Positions 23,360 to 34,727 of a stretch of DNA of 64,000 bases are shown piece by piece. The notes below the pieces were generated by a model. The model worked only from the letters and a program-made list of their open reading frames with translations. It was not told the origin of the DNA and searched no databases. This DNA comes from Abelmoschus esculentus (Eukaryota > Streptophyta > Magnoliopsida > Malvales > Malvaceae). The position numbers and the translations under genes were made by a program. Every line of letters starts with the position of its first letter. Position 1 is the stretch's first letter. The DNA lies in NCBI GenBank assembly GCA_035048815.1, contig JAUCBN010000012.1, positions 11,203,001 to 11,267,000 of the forward strand, in the 5' to 3' direction.

Positions 23360-24946
23360 ATGGATGATAGTTTGAGAGAATCCGCTCGTACAGGAAATGT
23401 TCATGAACTGTATAGATTGATTCAGAGAGATGGGAATATTTTGAGGCGCTTCGATGAGGTGGAGTTTGTCGACACTCCACTGCACATTGCTGCAAAAGAA
23501 GGGTGCATCGGTTTTGCAATGGAGATTATGAATTTAAAGCCATCATTTGCTAGGAAGCTAAACCAACAAGGTATGAGTCCCATTCACCTTGCTGTTAAAA
23601 ATGGGCATAAAGAGATGGTGCTACGGTTCTTAGAAATCGATAAAGATCTTGTTCGTGTTAGAGGAAAGAAGGGTGAGACTCCTTTGCATTACATCAGTAA
23701 AGTTGGTAACCCCGATGGGCTGCTGGAGAGATTTCTAGAAGCTTGTCCTGATTGTATCCGAGATGTTACGACGCAGAATTGTACTTCTTTGCACATCGCG
23801 GTGAAGAACAAGAGATTGGATGTTTTCCATGTCCTAATCCAAATCCTTACAAAGAAAGAATGTTACAGAGAAGTAATAAACCAAAAGGACGAAGATGGCA
23901 ACACTGCACTACACATAGCTGCTAGTAATAATCAACCCCAGGTTCCTCCATCCACTCTATATCTAAACATACCATTTTCTTTTGTACTCGGTGGTTAACT
24001 GATATCGATTCTGTTTTTTGCATCTAACCAGATGATCCAACTGCTATTAGAAAGCAAGGCTGATAAGCATGTGCCTAATCAGGATGGTTTGACAGCATTA
24101 GATTTAGCACATCAACATAACAACAAAGAAAGCATTAACATTATGTGTAGTTGCATCTGTCCAAGAGTTTCAGACTACAAGTATAAGTTGAAGAAACAAA
24201 TCGTCAACCACATGATGAAGGCATCGTCACTATTTTCCTATGACACAGACAACATATCTGGTGATGACCGCAACGCCTTACTAGTAATTTTAGGATTGCT
24301 TCTAACTGCAACCTACCAAGCCACTCTTAGCCCGCCTAGTGGTGTTTTACCAGTTCAGAGTTCCTCAACATCAGTCCTGCAACAAACTAGCTTTCTTATG
24401 TTTTACATTCCAACCTATATTGTGTTCCTCGTAGCGTTTTTCCTAACATTATCCCTCCTCAAACCTTTTCCCCATGGTTTCAGGACTGCACTGCAAATCC
24501 TGCTCGCATTTCTTGCCATAGGCTTCGTCCAATCAATATGTCTGATAGCCCCATCCAAATTAACCTTTAAAGTTTTCATGATATTTTCAATACTGTTTTG
24601 GGTTTTGATAGTATTCGTGTTTACTGCTTATCGAGTGTCTAAACTTGGTGTAACAATCCTAGGATGCTATCTATCTCCTGCAGTTTTGTTTTTCAGTTTA
24701 GAGTATAATCATTTTACTTTTGTAGGGTTTATACTTCAAGGGTGTTGGTTGTTTCTTTTTATGCATGATGAATTCTGGGAAGGGACCATGTTGGTTATAG
24801 GATATTGCTTCTTCATTATTATTATATTCATGGAGATTAATGATCCACACTTGTTGTTTTTTCCTCTTACAGTCTTAGGATGCTGGTTGTTCCTTAATCT
24901 ATGTCAAGTTTGTATAAAGAAGTTTTGTAAACGATGTAATACCTAA
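23360..24946 (+). CDS. ankyrin-repeat/PGG-domain membrane protein (BDA1/ACD6-like), two exons
   Basis: Exon 1 is 23,360-23,941 (194 codons) and exon 2 24,032-24,946; a 90-base intron (gttcct...accag) keeps phase 0, giving 498 residues. The start MDDSLRESARTGNV is the usual opening of this family; the ATG lies in ccaATGG. Residues about 36-230 form five to six ankyrin repeats (DTPLHIAAKEG, MSPIHLAVKNGH, ETPLHYISKVGN, CTSLHIAVKN, NTALHIAASNNQ). At about 270-300 is the PGG-type domain (DRNALLVILGLLLTATYQA, with PPSGV in place of PGG). Six or so further hydrophobic segments follow to the basic end KKFCKRC. Family knowledge: plant plasma-membrane proteins of this type (BDA1, ACD6, ITN1) act in defence or stress signalling. 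The frame is intact, so the gene is probably functional; the exact role is not known from sequence. It converges on the ORRM1-like pseudogene 370 bases downstream. Confidence 0.85.
23942..24031 (+). other. intron of ankyrin/PGG gene
   Basis: Donor ccccag|gttcct and acceptor tctaaccag|atgatc. Removing it joins NNQPQ to MIQLLLES, the natural continuation of an ankyrin repeat. The intron frame ends in a stop (taa, 23,996), which supports splicing. Confidence 0.8.
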
Positions 24947-25318
24947 ATACTTGAACATTTTCTGTTTACTATAATTTGAGAAAGGGAGTGCTTAAACAAT
25001 CTTACTTGAAGGATTTGAATAAGTGCTTACTTGCCTACTTGGAACAAGACATGCTAAACTTGGATGAGTATTTGATTGTGATTCTAGAATTTGGGATTAA
25101 TATTTTAACAAATCGATAGTTGAATTCAGTCATATCATTGCTACAACATACAAGACTATTTAAGGGATGGGCTACCAAATAAGAAAGAAAAAGTTTCATG
25201 AAATGTGCATATATGTGTATAGATTCAAGTAATGTTGATGTACCAAATTCCAGTAGTCCTGCAAAATTGTCGTTGATGCTGAAAACGGGAATTTGCTTCA
25301 ACTTTCTTTTATTTCCGG
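24947..25318. other. convergent 3' region between two genes
   Basis: AT-rich, holding the 3' untranslated sequence of the ankyrin gene on one strand and of the ORRM1-like copy on the other. No coding domain is seen; the minus-strand frame at 25,301-25,035 is unconvincing. Confidence 0.5.
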
Positions 25319-28300
25319 TTAGACTGTCGTTCTTGGACGACCTTTGCTGAAGTTGTGTGGTTTAGTCTTGGCAACATCAACAACTATCATCCATCCATTT
25401 ATGATCTACAAAAGCAAACAAGAAAGCATTCACAATCTCTCATGTTTGATCGATATTTTTGGGTCATAAGTCAGATATGACGGTGTAGAAAGTACACGAA
25501 TAAAAATGGCTGCTCTCGATCATATACCTTGCCATTCATCTCCTTAAGCGCAGCACTTGCAGCCTCCTCTGTGGTGTATTCCACAAATGCATACCCTTTT
25601 GATCTTTTATAGATATTGTCCATTATGATTTTAACTGTTGAGAATAGAAGCATTATTAACAAGTAAAAATCTAAAATTTGTTTGCATGAAGCTTTATCCA
25701 TGAAACATGCAAAGCTCACCGAAGCCTTCAAAATGTGAGCGTAATGTTTTCTCAGATGTGTAAAATGATAGACCTGTTCGAGAAATACAACAGATCACGA
25801 AGGCCGTAAATTAGCAAATAAGAAACAGTACAAAACAAATCCACAGCGCCTCGAAGTTTTGGATCCCATGAGAGAATATGCAAAGACTAGGGTAGGCAAT
25901 GAATGCAACAAACAGATGGTGCATCAAAACTTTTCCTTTTTGTATGATCCAAGATAGCATATCGACGAGTCAAAAATCTACCACGAAAGGATACAAAGAT
26001 CATGTTCGTATAAGTGAAAGATGATAAAATTAGATTTGTTGCAGCAATTACCTGTTATGAAAAGTTTCTTAGTTCTTATGGAGGTTGTTTCACTAGCTTC
26101 TCAAGCCTCTTGCAGACCGGTAGAATTTTGTGAAATATTACCTGGAAATTGTGAATTGATACTCAGTATTGCAAGGAAAGAAGGATAAAAGAAAAAAATA
26201 GTTCGATAACCAAACTTTCGAATCAAATAAGAATAAAATGTTGAATGCTTAATATTGAGGGGAAAATAATCCTAAGCTAACAAAAGCTAAGAGGGAAAAG
26301 AAATACAAATCAAATTTTAAATTGTAATAATGAGGATTGATGATCTCATTTGCAGGGAAAACATTACATGAAATTATATATCAACATCTACACAAATTTT
26401 ATCTACTTCAACCTAATCCGACTACATTTCCTGCTTATAACCTTTAGAATTCATATACCCTTTCCAAATTCTTGCCAAGCCAACAAGTCCAAAACTGAAA
26501 CTAATAGGAAACAGATTCTAATTCTAAATGAAAGAAAATTATGGGAGACGACAAGTAGGAAACGTCCATAGTCTTTGTTCTCTGACTCGAAATTCTTGTC
26601 TGGCTCAACAGATAAAACTCCAGGCACGCCTGAGATAAAAGGAAGAAACATTCAATCCAAGACTACAAATACATTTTAACCTTACAAATACATATTAAAA
26701 GAGCATAAACGGACCAGCTAGTTTGTTCACACATTCTTCATCAAGTTCACTACAGAAACCAAACTGGGATTGCCAAGATGCATGGTATATGCACATTTGA
26801 GCATCCTTCTCACTGCATCAATCATTTCACTCCAGAAAACGAATAAACTTTATGATAGAAAAAACCAAAGTTCTTTGTGTATAATGACAAAATACTTACT
26901 TTCCCAAAACTTTGAAAAGTATTTGAGTATAATAATCAACCATTTGAGCTTTAATGACAACCCCAATTCCAGGCTTATCCATTCGAACAATCCAGTGTTT
27001 GGTGTTCCAGGTAGGAAACAAGTGTACATCCCCTATGTTAGCAATATATGCTTGAATCAGTGTAATCTTTTTGCTTAGAATTGTAATCTGGGTCTGGTTT
27101 AACCGATAAAACTCCAGGTAAACCTACAAACAAAGAGATGCAAAATCAGAGAACACCCTTTACAAAATAAGCCGAGAAAATGAAGAAAACACTGACGAGC
27201 AAGTTCGTGGGAGGCTTGCTCATCAATATGGCAGCAAAACCCAAAGTGGGTATCACAAGAAACGTCATATATACACATCTGAGCATCTTTTTCAGACCCC
27301 AAAACTGTTTCCAGTGTGTTGACGTAGTAATCAATGACACGGGGTTCCTGAGATTTTGATGGCCTAAGGGCGAATTAAAATTTTAGGCCCTTAAAATATT
27401 TATTAAATAAATAATTTTAAAAATATATTAAAATAAATTAATTTATTTTTATTATTGTTGATAAATTATTTAAAAATATATCAAAATTTAAATAGAAACA
27501 TAAATAAATTTTATTGAACATTCAAATAATCACACAAAACAATTTTTACGTGCATTTATAGATACAAAATCACTAATGATAGTGTCTACATCAATATGGT
27601 CTAACATATTTTTCTCAATACATAAAATGGCTAGACCATTCAGCAGATGCAACTGTCACCGGCATAGTTAGAAGAATTCGATAAGCAATTGAAACATCTA
27701 GATAACAATCTACCATTTTGACAAACTTGAAAATTTCAAGTGCCTACATTAAATCATCCGGCAAAATCATCGGCAATACTTTCAGTTCCGAAAAAAGATA
27801 ACATCATACTGTAAAAATTATAAAGTAAAAAGGTATAAAATGATAGTCTTGGAATTTTTTCGTTGAATTTATGCTTCAAATTCGATTGTAGTATATCAAC
27901 AGCAAATCATGTAAACCGCAATCTCCTTGAATATATGAGTTCTTGTCCTCTTAGAGTATCAAATTAAAATAATAGATAAAAAAATTTAATCAAAATGTAA
28001 GAATATAACATAAAAAAAGAGAGAAAATATAAGAGAAATAGAGATATAAAAAGTAAAAATATTGTAATGATTTTTTATAGGTGGTGTATTTGAAAATTTT
28101 AATCTTATTAAAAAATTAAAAAATATTAAATGATAAATGATAACCTAAAAACCTATTAATTTATAAATTAATAAAATATAAAAATAATTAAAAACTTTCG
28201 AACGGTTATATAATTGTTAGTGAACCCCAAATTTTTTTTCAAACTGTTAAACCGTGGCAGCGACAAAAATTGATTTTGTGAAACCCACTATATTATATTT

Positions 28301-28730
28301 TTTATTTATTTCTTTATTATTTTTTATATTTTTATTTTATATAGAAGTGAGGCCCACATTAAATGTTAAAGATTTCAAACGGTCAACAGCAGGCAAAATA
28401 TGATTTATTGAGCTCACTTTATATTATATTTATTTATTATTATTATTATTTTAATTAATATATTTTTATTTTATTAAAAGTGGGGCGCAAGCAATTGGGT
28501 GACCCTAGGCCGGTGCCCTTATTACCCGGGCCCAGGTACGAGCCTGATCAATGACTTGGGGTTTGGAATTGACACCTTAAGGAGGTTTAACCATTAGCAC
28601 CAGTGGTTGTCATTAATTCTTGTGGTTGCTGCTGTTGAAGAAGAATGAGAAGAAGTTGTAATTTGAGTTTTGGATGAAGAAATACAAGATATGGATAAGG
28701 AAAGGTTGAAGTGGTTCTGTACGCTTATGG
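25319..28730 (-). pseudogene. ORRM1: ORRM1-like organelle RNA-editing factor, disrupted
   Basis: Reading the minus strand gives two RIP/MORF boxes and then an RRM, the special domain order of ORRM1, a plastid C-to-U editing factor. Exons I can place: RIP box 1, about 28,700-28,547 continuing at 27,337-27,197 (DYYVNTLETVLGSEKDAQ); 27,123-26,900 (LPGVLSVKPD, HWIVRMDKPGIGVV); 26,812-26,715 (EKDAQMCIYHASW); about 26,629-26,556 (GVPGVLSVEPD, KDYG); about 26,099-26,052 (TSIRTKKLFITG); 25,773-25,720 (LSFYTSEKTLRSHFEGF); 25,634-25,528 (RSKGYAFVEYTTEEA, the RNP1 block); 25,405-25,319 (IINGWMIVVDVAKTK, stop). Introns are GT-AG with matching phases. Defects: no start ATG found, a one-base frameshift after DNHW, a TAA in MVKPP*GV, a hAT insertion in the exon, a frameshift near 27,043, and about five residues missing between the last two RRM exons. 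It is a dead or dying copy; a working copy should exist elsewhere. Confidence 0.8.
27338..28546. mobile_element. 1.2-kb non-autonomous hAT in ORRM1-like exon
   Basis: A perfect 8-base duplication atcaatga flanks it at 27,330-27,337 and 28,547-28,554. Joining the flanks restores the RIP-box reading frame across VIDYYV. The ends are cacggggttcctgagatttt (left) and, inverted, caggctcgtacctgggcc (right); the CCTGAGATTTTG...GGCC pattern is typical of a plant hAT MITE family. The interior is AT-rich and non-coding. Confidence 0.75.
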
Positions 28731-28734
28731 AAAT

Positions 28735-29454
28735 CTGGTATTAGCGATTTGGCTCAGTGATTTGTTAGAGTTGCCGAGTCCAAGAGAAATGGTGGGAGTG
28801 CTAGTGCGGGACAAAGAGCTTCCATAGCCATAACTCTACTCGATGAATGCTTATGTTTGGGGTCACAGTCTTAGCCCTCGGTTCACTCGGTCGCTAAATC
28901 GTGACATTCAAAAGAAAATATCTTCAACATGTCAGCTTTAACCACGTCTTTCTCTAAAGATTCATCATGGAAGCATCAAAATCAAAACAACATGAGTCAT
29001 TCTCATCCACTGTTCAATTCTTTAAAACACAGCCGATACTGTAGGACATAAACCACTGCACCAAATAGATTTCGACTTTTAAAAATGATCTTATTAAAGA
29101 AAATATTTCGGTATTATAAGCAAGATTCATGCAAATCATTGACTCGAACGGTAGAAATCGCCTCGATGATGTGTAAGAATTCACTTATACCAAGACTCGT
29201 GGAGTAGTCCATACTTACTTGACTGTCCACCTCTTACATATATACGAATAAAACATTATAGAAATACTCCAACTATACATTAGTTTGTTCGAATAGGGAA
29301 CAATTTTGTCTAACCCAAAGGAAAAACTCAAAATATAACCTTATTCTTAAAATATTATAATATTCAAAAGAGAACACTTATTCTTCACCAAACTCTGAGA
29401 TATCATATTCGATTGATTCCGACGTAGTTCGGTTATGACCGAGGAAAGGGGATG
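28735..29454. other. intergenic, possible upstream region of the ORRM1-like copy
   Basis: No frame of note and no terminal repeats. It is less AT-rich than the surroundings at 28,750-28,920, which may be old promoter or untranslated leader on the minus strand. Confidence 0.3.
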
Positions 29455-29860
29455 GCCCCATCCAATCAATATATTTGATTAACCCATCCAATTTAACCTA
29501 TAAAATTATCATGATATTTTCAGTACTGTTTTGGGTTTTGATAGTAATCGTGTTTACTGCTTATCGAGTGTCTAAACTTGGTGTAACAATCCTAGGATGC
29601 TATCTGTCTTCTACAGTTTTGTTTAGCTTCAGTTTAGAAAATAATCATTTTATTTTTTTAAGGATTTATGATTTAAAGGTGTTGTTAGGTTGTTTCTTTT
29701 TATGCATGATAAATTCTAGGAAGGAACCATGTTGATTATAGGATATTATTTCTTCTTTTTTTTTTTTAATTCATATAGTCTTAGGATCCTGGTTGTTCTT
29801 AATCTACGTCCTTTTCATATAAAAAAAGTTTTGTAAACAAGGTAATACCTAAATACGTAT
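29455..29860 (+). pseudogene. 3' fragment of ankyrin/PGG gene
   Basis: Close DNA match to 24,530-24,940, the last membrane segments and tail of the intact gene: SVLFWVLIVIVFTAYRVSK and LGVTILGCYLSS are nearly identical. A stop after SRKEPC, a deletion of the segment before the final hydrophobic block, and a poly-T run (29,755-29,769) disable it. It lacks all ankyrin repeats. It lies 4.5 kb past the intact gene on the same strand, so it is a partial tandem duplicate. Confidence 0.8.
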
Positions 29861-30795
29861 TGTTTTTTGAAAGCTCCTACATTGCCATCTGACATGAGTG
29901 TTCAAACATTGTTGGTGCTGCAAAATCAAACACTAACGCTAATATGACATAATAAAACAAAAGATTTGTTTATTGTGCCAAGGTGAACTATTGTTTTAGA
30001 AACAAAGGGTAAACTAGTGTGAAAGTCACTTTCGGTTACCTTCAGTATATTTCTAGTCAACAAATTTAAAAAACAATTAGTAAAGTCACATTTCTTTTCG
30101 GGACGTAAATATTTGGTTACTCCGTCATTAAGGGAAGTTAAGCTTAAACGGAAATCCGATCTGACAGCTGATAAAGATTTTTTTCACTTGTCATCCACGT
30201 GACTTACAAGTGAATTGAAACCCTTTTACACTCTGATAAGTTCATTTGTTAATTTGGATTAAGTCAGTTTTGGGATAAATTTCTAGGGTTAATGTTTTGA
30301 AAATTGACAAGATTAAGATTATTTTTCTTGCACTCTTGTTAATCATGGTGATTGTTATTGCAAAACTGAAAACGAAAAACTCCAGGTAAGTCTAAGTTTA
30401 ATTTTTTTTTTGTATTTATTCTAAGATTCTTTTTGGGGTTATTTTTTGTCTGAATTTTTATTTATTTATTTATTTTAATTATTTTTATTATAGATAATCT
30501 CTGCTTTTAAAAGATGATTTGTTAGAGACTTCGCAATGAGGAAATATATACAGTAGAGTACCATAAGTTTTTTGACTCGTTTTATCATTTACTAATATTA
30601 AATTTCATTCATTCATCTCTTTGATATTGTTCAATAAAGTATTATATAATATGGTCCGCTCTATTTAAATATTGTCTGCTTTATTGAGTATATATCAAAA
30701 ATTTTTGTCTGTTAGCTTAGAAAGTAGCTGATTTTTGTTTGCTTTATTGGTCCACTCTATTAAATTTGTAAAGTTTTACAGCTCCCGATTCAAAA

Positions 30796-32720
30796 TTGTT
30801 CACTTGTGTTATTCATTACAGTGGGGAGTTCAATTTTTCAAGCACAATGAAATACAACTCCACTTCTATAGTATATTTTGACAATGTTAATTGTAATTCT
30901 TTCTCAATATTTGAAGTGTGTTTCATGATTGATAAGTTAAAATTAGTAGGCCATTTTTTCTTGTACTGTAGTATTTCAGCTACCGATTTATCTAAAACCT
31001 CTCTTATGCCTTTAAAAAGTAACTTTGATTGTTTAAGATTAGTCAACAACCTACTTAAGAATAGATACATTTATGTATATCTTTATACTGATGCTAGAAT
31101 TAAGAACGAAACTGAAGTTGATTTTGAGGATGAAGCTCAAGTTGAAGTTGAAGATAAAGTTGAAATTAAAAGTGAAGCTGAAGCTGAAGCTGAAGTTAAA
31201 ATTGAAGTAAAGAATAAAATAAAAGTCGAGGATGAAGTAGAAGTTGAAGATGAAGTTGTTGAAGAAGATGATGAAAATATAGAAAAATTTGATGTTAGTG
31301 ACAATGAATTTGGGCTTGAAGATAAATGATTACAACATGACAATATAAGAACAAAAATTAGAATTCAAAGGCAAATGGATAATTTTGGACCTGATGATGT
31401 TAGGGTGAATCCTGAAATAGAATCTGATAGTGAGAATTCTGGTGAACTTTATTGTGATCATAATTTAGATTCAGATTCTCTTAGGTTTAATGAGTTTAAT
31501 GTTGAAACTGACATGCTTAACCCTAAATTTAGTAAGGGTTTAATCTTCTCTGATAGGAAGGTTTTGAAAAAACAATAAAACATTATAAGAGGGTCAATAG
31601 GGTACAAGTAAAGCTTCAAAAAATGATGTTAAAAAGGTTTAAGTTGTGTTAGGACAGTTATCCATAGAAATTATGGGTATCGCCATTGAATCCCAAAGAT
31701 AAAACAGATCATACTTGATAGATTAAAACTCTAGTTGACTCTTATAACTGTTCAAAGGTAAAAAAAAACAAAAATAAAAACATCAGATCACCTTGGATTG
31801 TCAAATATTATATTGAAAAATTTATAGTTGATATTAATTACCCAATAAAATAACTTCAAAATGATGTATATCAGAAATTTGTTATTTGGGTGTCACGTGT
31901 GATTTGTCCTAAAGAAAAACTTTGGCAATTGAAATGGTTGAAGAAAATTACAAAAAAAAATATGCAAGAATTTATGAATACTTGTCGGAGTTAAGGAAAA
32001 AAATCATGGAACAACTACAATTTATTATATAGATTGTAAATTATATTAAAGGATGTGTGTTTGTTTATAAGCTTGTAAAAATGAGTTTTTGGTAGGATGT
32101 AAGAGGATTATTTGTGTGGATGGTTGTTACTTAAAAGGGTATTTTCAGGGATATTTATTGGCAGCATTAGGTATTGATGCAAATGATCAGATCTACTCTA
32201 TAACATATGAAACAGTGGAAAGTGAAAATTATTCATCATGGGCTTAATTTTTTGACATACTCAGAACTGATCTGAGGATTAATGACTCATCCAATATTTT
32301 TTTCATGAATGATAAACGTAAGGTATATTTTTAAAAATAATTCTAATTTTTTTTATACTTTATGAGTTTAGAATTATTGATTCTTCTAATTTCTACTATA
32401 GGAAGTTTTGAATGTTGTAAATGAAATTTTTCTAAATGTAAGTGTCAAAACTTGTGTGAGACATATCTATAATAATTTTAAAGAGCTTCAGAAAGAAAAA
32501 GGTCTTAAAGATGTTGTATGAAAGGCTGCTCGAGTTACTTGAGAGAGTTTGAAGAGACAATAAAAAGTTTGAAAGCTCATTTTGTTCCTGTATATGAATG
32601 GATGCAAAAAATTAAACCCAGCTCAATAGTCCAGATAACACTTTGATGTCAGAACCAAGTGTGATATGCTTCTCAATAATCGCTGTGAGTCTTTTAATAA
32701 GATAAAATTTTTGAAAATAT
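30796..32720 (+). pseudogene. MULE transposase (mudrA-type), decayed
   Basis: An N-terminal frame (30,796-31,329) starts near IHYSGEFNF, typical of mudrA leaders, and ends in a long Glu/Asp/Val-rich acidic stretch; a second acidic piece follows (31,375-31,578). The transposase core lies at about 32,090-32,330: CVDGCYLKGYFQGYLLAALG matches the D-G-T-F-L-K block, then TYETVESENYSSWA. After an intron-like gap, KTCVRHIYNNFKELQ and KCDMLLNNRCESFN (32,400-32,700) match the C-terminal part of the domain. Multiple stops and frameshifts make it inactive. There is no evidence of captured host exons. Confidence 0.75.
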
Positions 32721-34480
32721 AAATTTGGATTCATTTAATATCATTGATGTTTCTTTGAATATTGACAATTATAAAGGCTAGAGATAAACTCATTTTGACA
32801 ATGATGAAAATCATTCGAACATACTTTGATTCTTCTCAGGTGTTGGTCTATACGTGTTGGTGGAGAAAAGTATCAAGTTCACATAGGTCTTGGGCACCAA
32901 CATGCTTTGGATCTTCTTCAACATACTTGTTCGTACAAAAAAATAAGATCTCACTGACATCTCTTGTTTCCTTGCAGTTGCAGTCATTAAAAGAAAAATA
33001 AAAGTGTTGAAAGTTATGTGAATGAATATTATAGTAAGAGCACTCAAATTATCATATATTCTAACTTGATCACATGTCAAAGGTATTGTCCTTTGTATAA
33101 ATTTTTGTTTTATAAAGGGTCATAAATTTTTGTAGTCATAAATTTTTTATAATTTTAAACAGGTCCTGAATAGTAAACTTCAGTATCTGATATGAAATTA
33201 ATTTTACCATCACTTATTAGGAAGCTCTCAATAAGATCATATAAAAAGCAAAAAAAGAGGTTGATAAAGTCAATAGTCCTAAGTTGAGTAAAAAGGAACA
33301 ATAAAAAAACTGCACCAAGTATGGTAAGTCTAGTCATAACAGAAGAACCTGTATAGGTGAGATTGGTGTAAATCAACCAATTAAAAAACTTGAAAGGAAT
33401 CATCCAATTCATCAACAACCTAGAATCAGTAGAAACCTGAAAACAACTAGCAATAACCTGAAAACAACCAGTATCAACATGGAAGTTAGCCTTCTGCATT
33501 CAACCAACAACAACAACTTCGAAGGCAAAAATTACCAACAAGAAGGATTTTGCCTCCACCAACTACTGTGAGATTGATGCTTGATGTTCTCTCAAGTCAA
33601 CAATTATTGGTTTCAAACCCTCCAAATCAAGAATCACAGACATCAAATAGAGATTGAAGATGCACACCTAAAACTGCCTTATTTTATGAATGACCTAATT
33701 TCTAATATGTTGATGATGTTCATTGCAGTGGCATCTATTTTGTGGACTATTTAGATTATGCATAGGTGTTTACTTTTGTTATATTCACTGTAACTTATAC
33801 TATGAAATGGTTGAATTGGGTTAATTTTTTTGTAACTGATTGTATACTTTATCAACTTACAAACTATTGATGTTAAATTTGTTTATGATAGAATGAAAAA
33901 TATAAGTTTGTTTACTTATTCCATTTCATTGTACAAATTGAAAACAAAGTACTTTATTTTTCATTGAACAAAATATAAAATAATTGATTGAGCTTCATCA
34001 TAAAAGTTACACAACTTCATGTAATAGCTTACTTTCAATTGACCCTAAACATTGATTCAAGAAACTTCAGCTATATAAAATATACCTAAACATACTTAAA
34101 CATTCACCCAAAAACACATTATATTACTTTAACACCCATACAAATAGCACACACATAATCAATAAACATAACCAAATCATTCTTTCACAAAATTTTGGTA
34201 TTCTCATTTTCTTCACTTTCTTCAACAACCCAGAAATTATCAATCTTGAACGTGGGTTGACAGAAAGATCATACGAAGTGAAAAAACCATAGCCCCTCCT
34301 ATTTCCATAATTTGAACAACCAAAAAATCTTCAACCTTAATTTTCATCGGTCCAAGCAGTGACTAGATCAGCACGTTGATTACAACGATAAATGGGTACT
34401 TAAATCTTGTTTCTCATCTTGGTTTATACCTTCTCCTACAGAGAAATTTAGAGTTAGAAAAAATATTCTAAGTATGAGGT
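32721..34480. other. 3' part of the MULE, no intact gene
   Basis: Holds short frames on both strands (for example 33,499-33,155 minus) without recognisable domains. A Gln/Asn-coding stretch near 33,400-33,540 on the plus strand may be the decayed C-terminal tail of the transposase. Confidence 0.35.
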
Positions 34481-34727
34481 AAAGGTAAAAAACAATTTAT
34501 AAGGTTTCAATCCACCTATAAGTCACGTGGATGACAATGGAAAAAAAATCTTCATCAACAGCCAGATCAAATTTTCATTTAAATTTAACGTCCTTTAACG
34601 ACAGAGTGACCAAATATTTACATCCAAAAAGAAAAGTGACTTTACTGGTTGTTTATCAAGTTCGATGACCAAAATTATATTGTGGGTAAATGAAAGTGAC
34701 TTCCGTAGTAGTTTACCCATAAATAAA

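Larger units (their letters stand above)
30007..34718 (+). mobile_element. Mutator-like element (MULE) with long terminal inverted repeats
   Basis: The left arm starts gggtaaactagtgtgaaag at 30,007 and the right arm, inverted, starts gggtaaactactacggaag at 34,718. Similarity continues for about 230 bases, including tcatccacgtgactta in both arms. Nine-base flanks agaaacaaa (29,998-30,006) and ataaataaa (34,719-34,727) agree at 7 positions, the size expected of MULEs. The interior carries a decayed plus-strand transposase, so this was once autonomous. Confidence 0.8.

Noticed and set aside
26575..27123. two tandem MORF genes plus a separate RRM gene
   Set aside because: Domain order, strand, exon phases and linker sequence fit one ORRM1-like gene (RIP-RIP-RRM) better than three genes.
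31137..31343. Ser/Thr-rich minus-strand frame
   Set aside because: It is the reverse shadow of the acidic GAA/GAT-rich MULE transposase frame.
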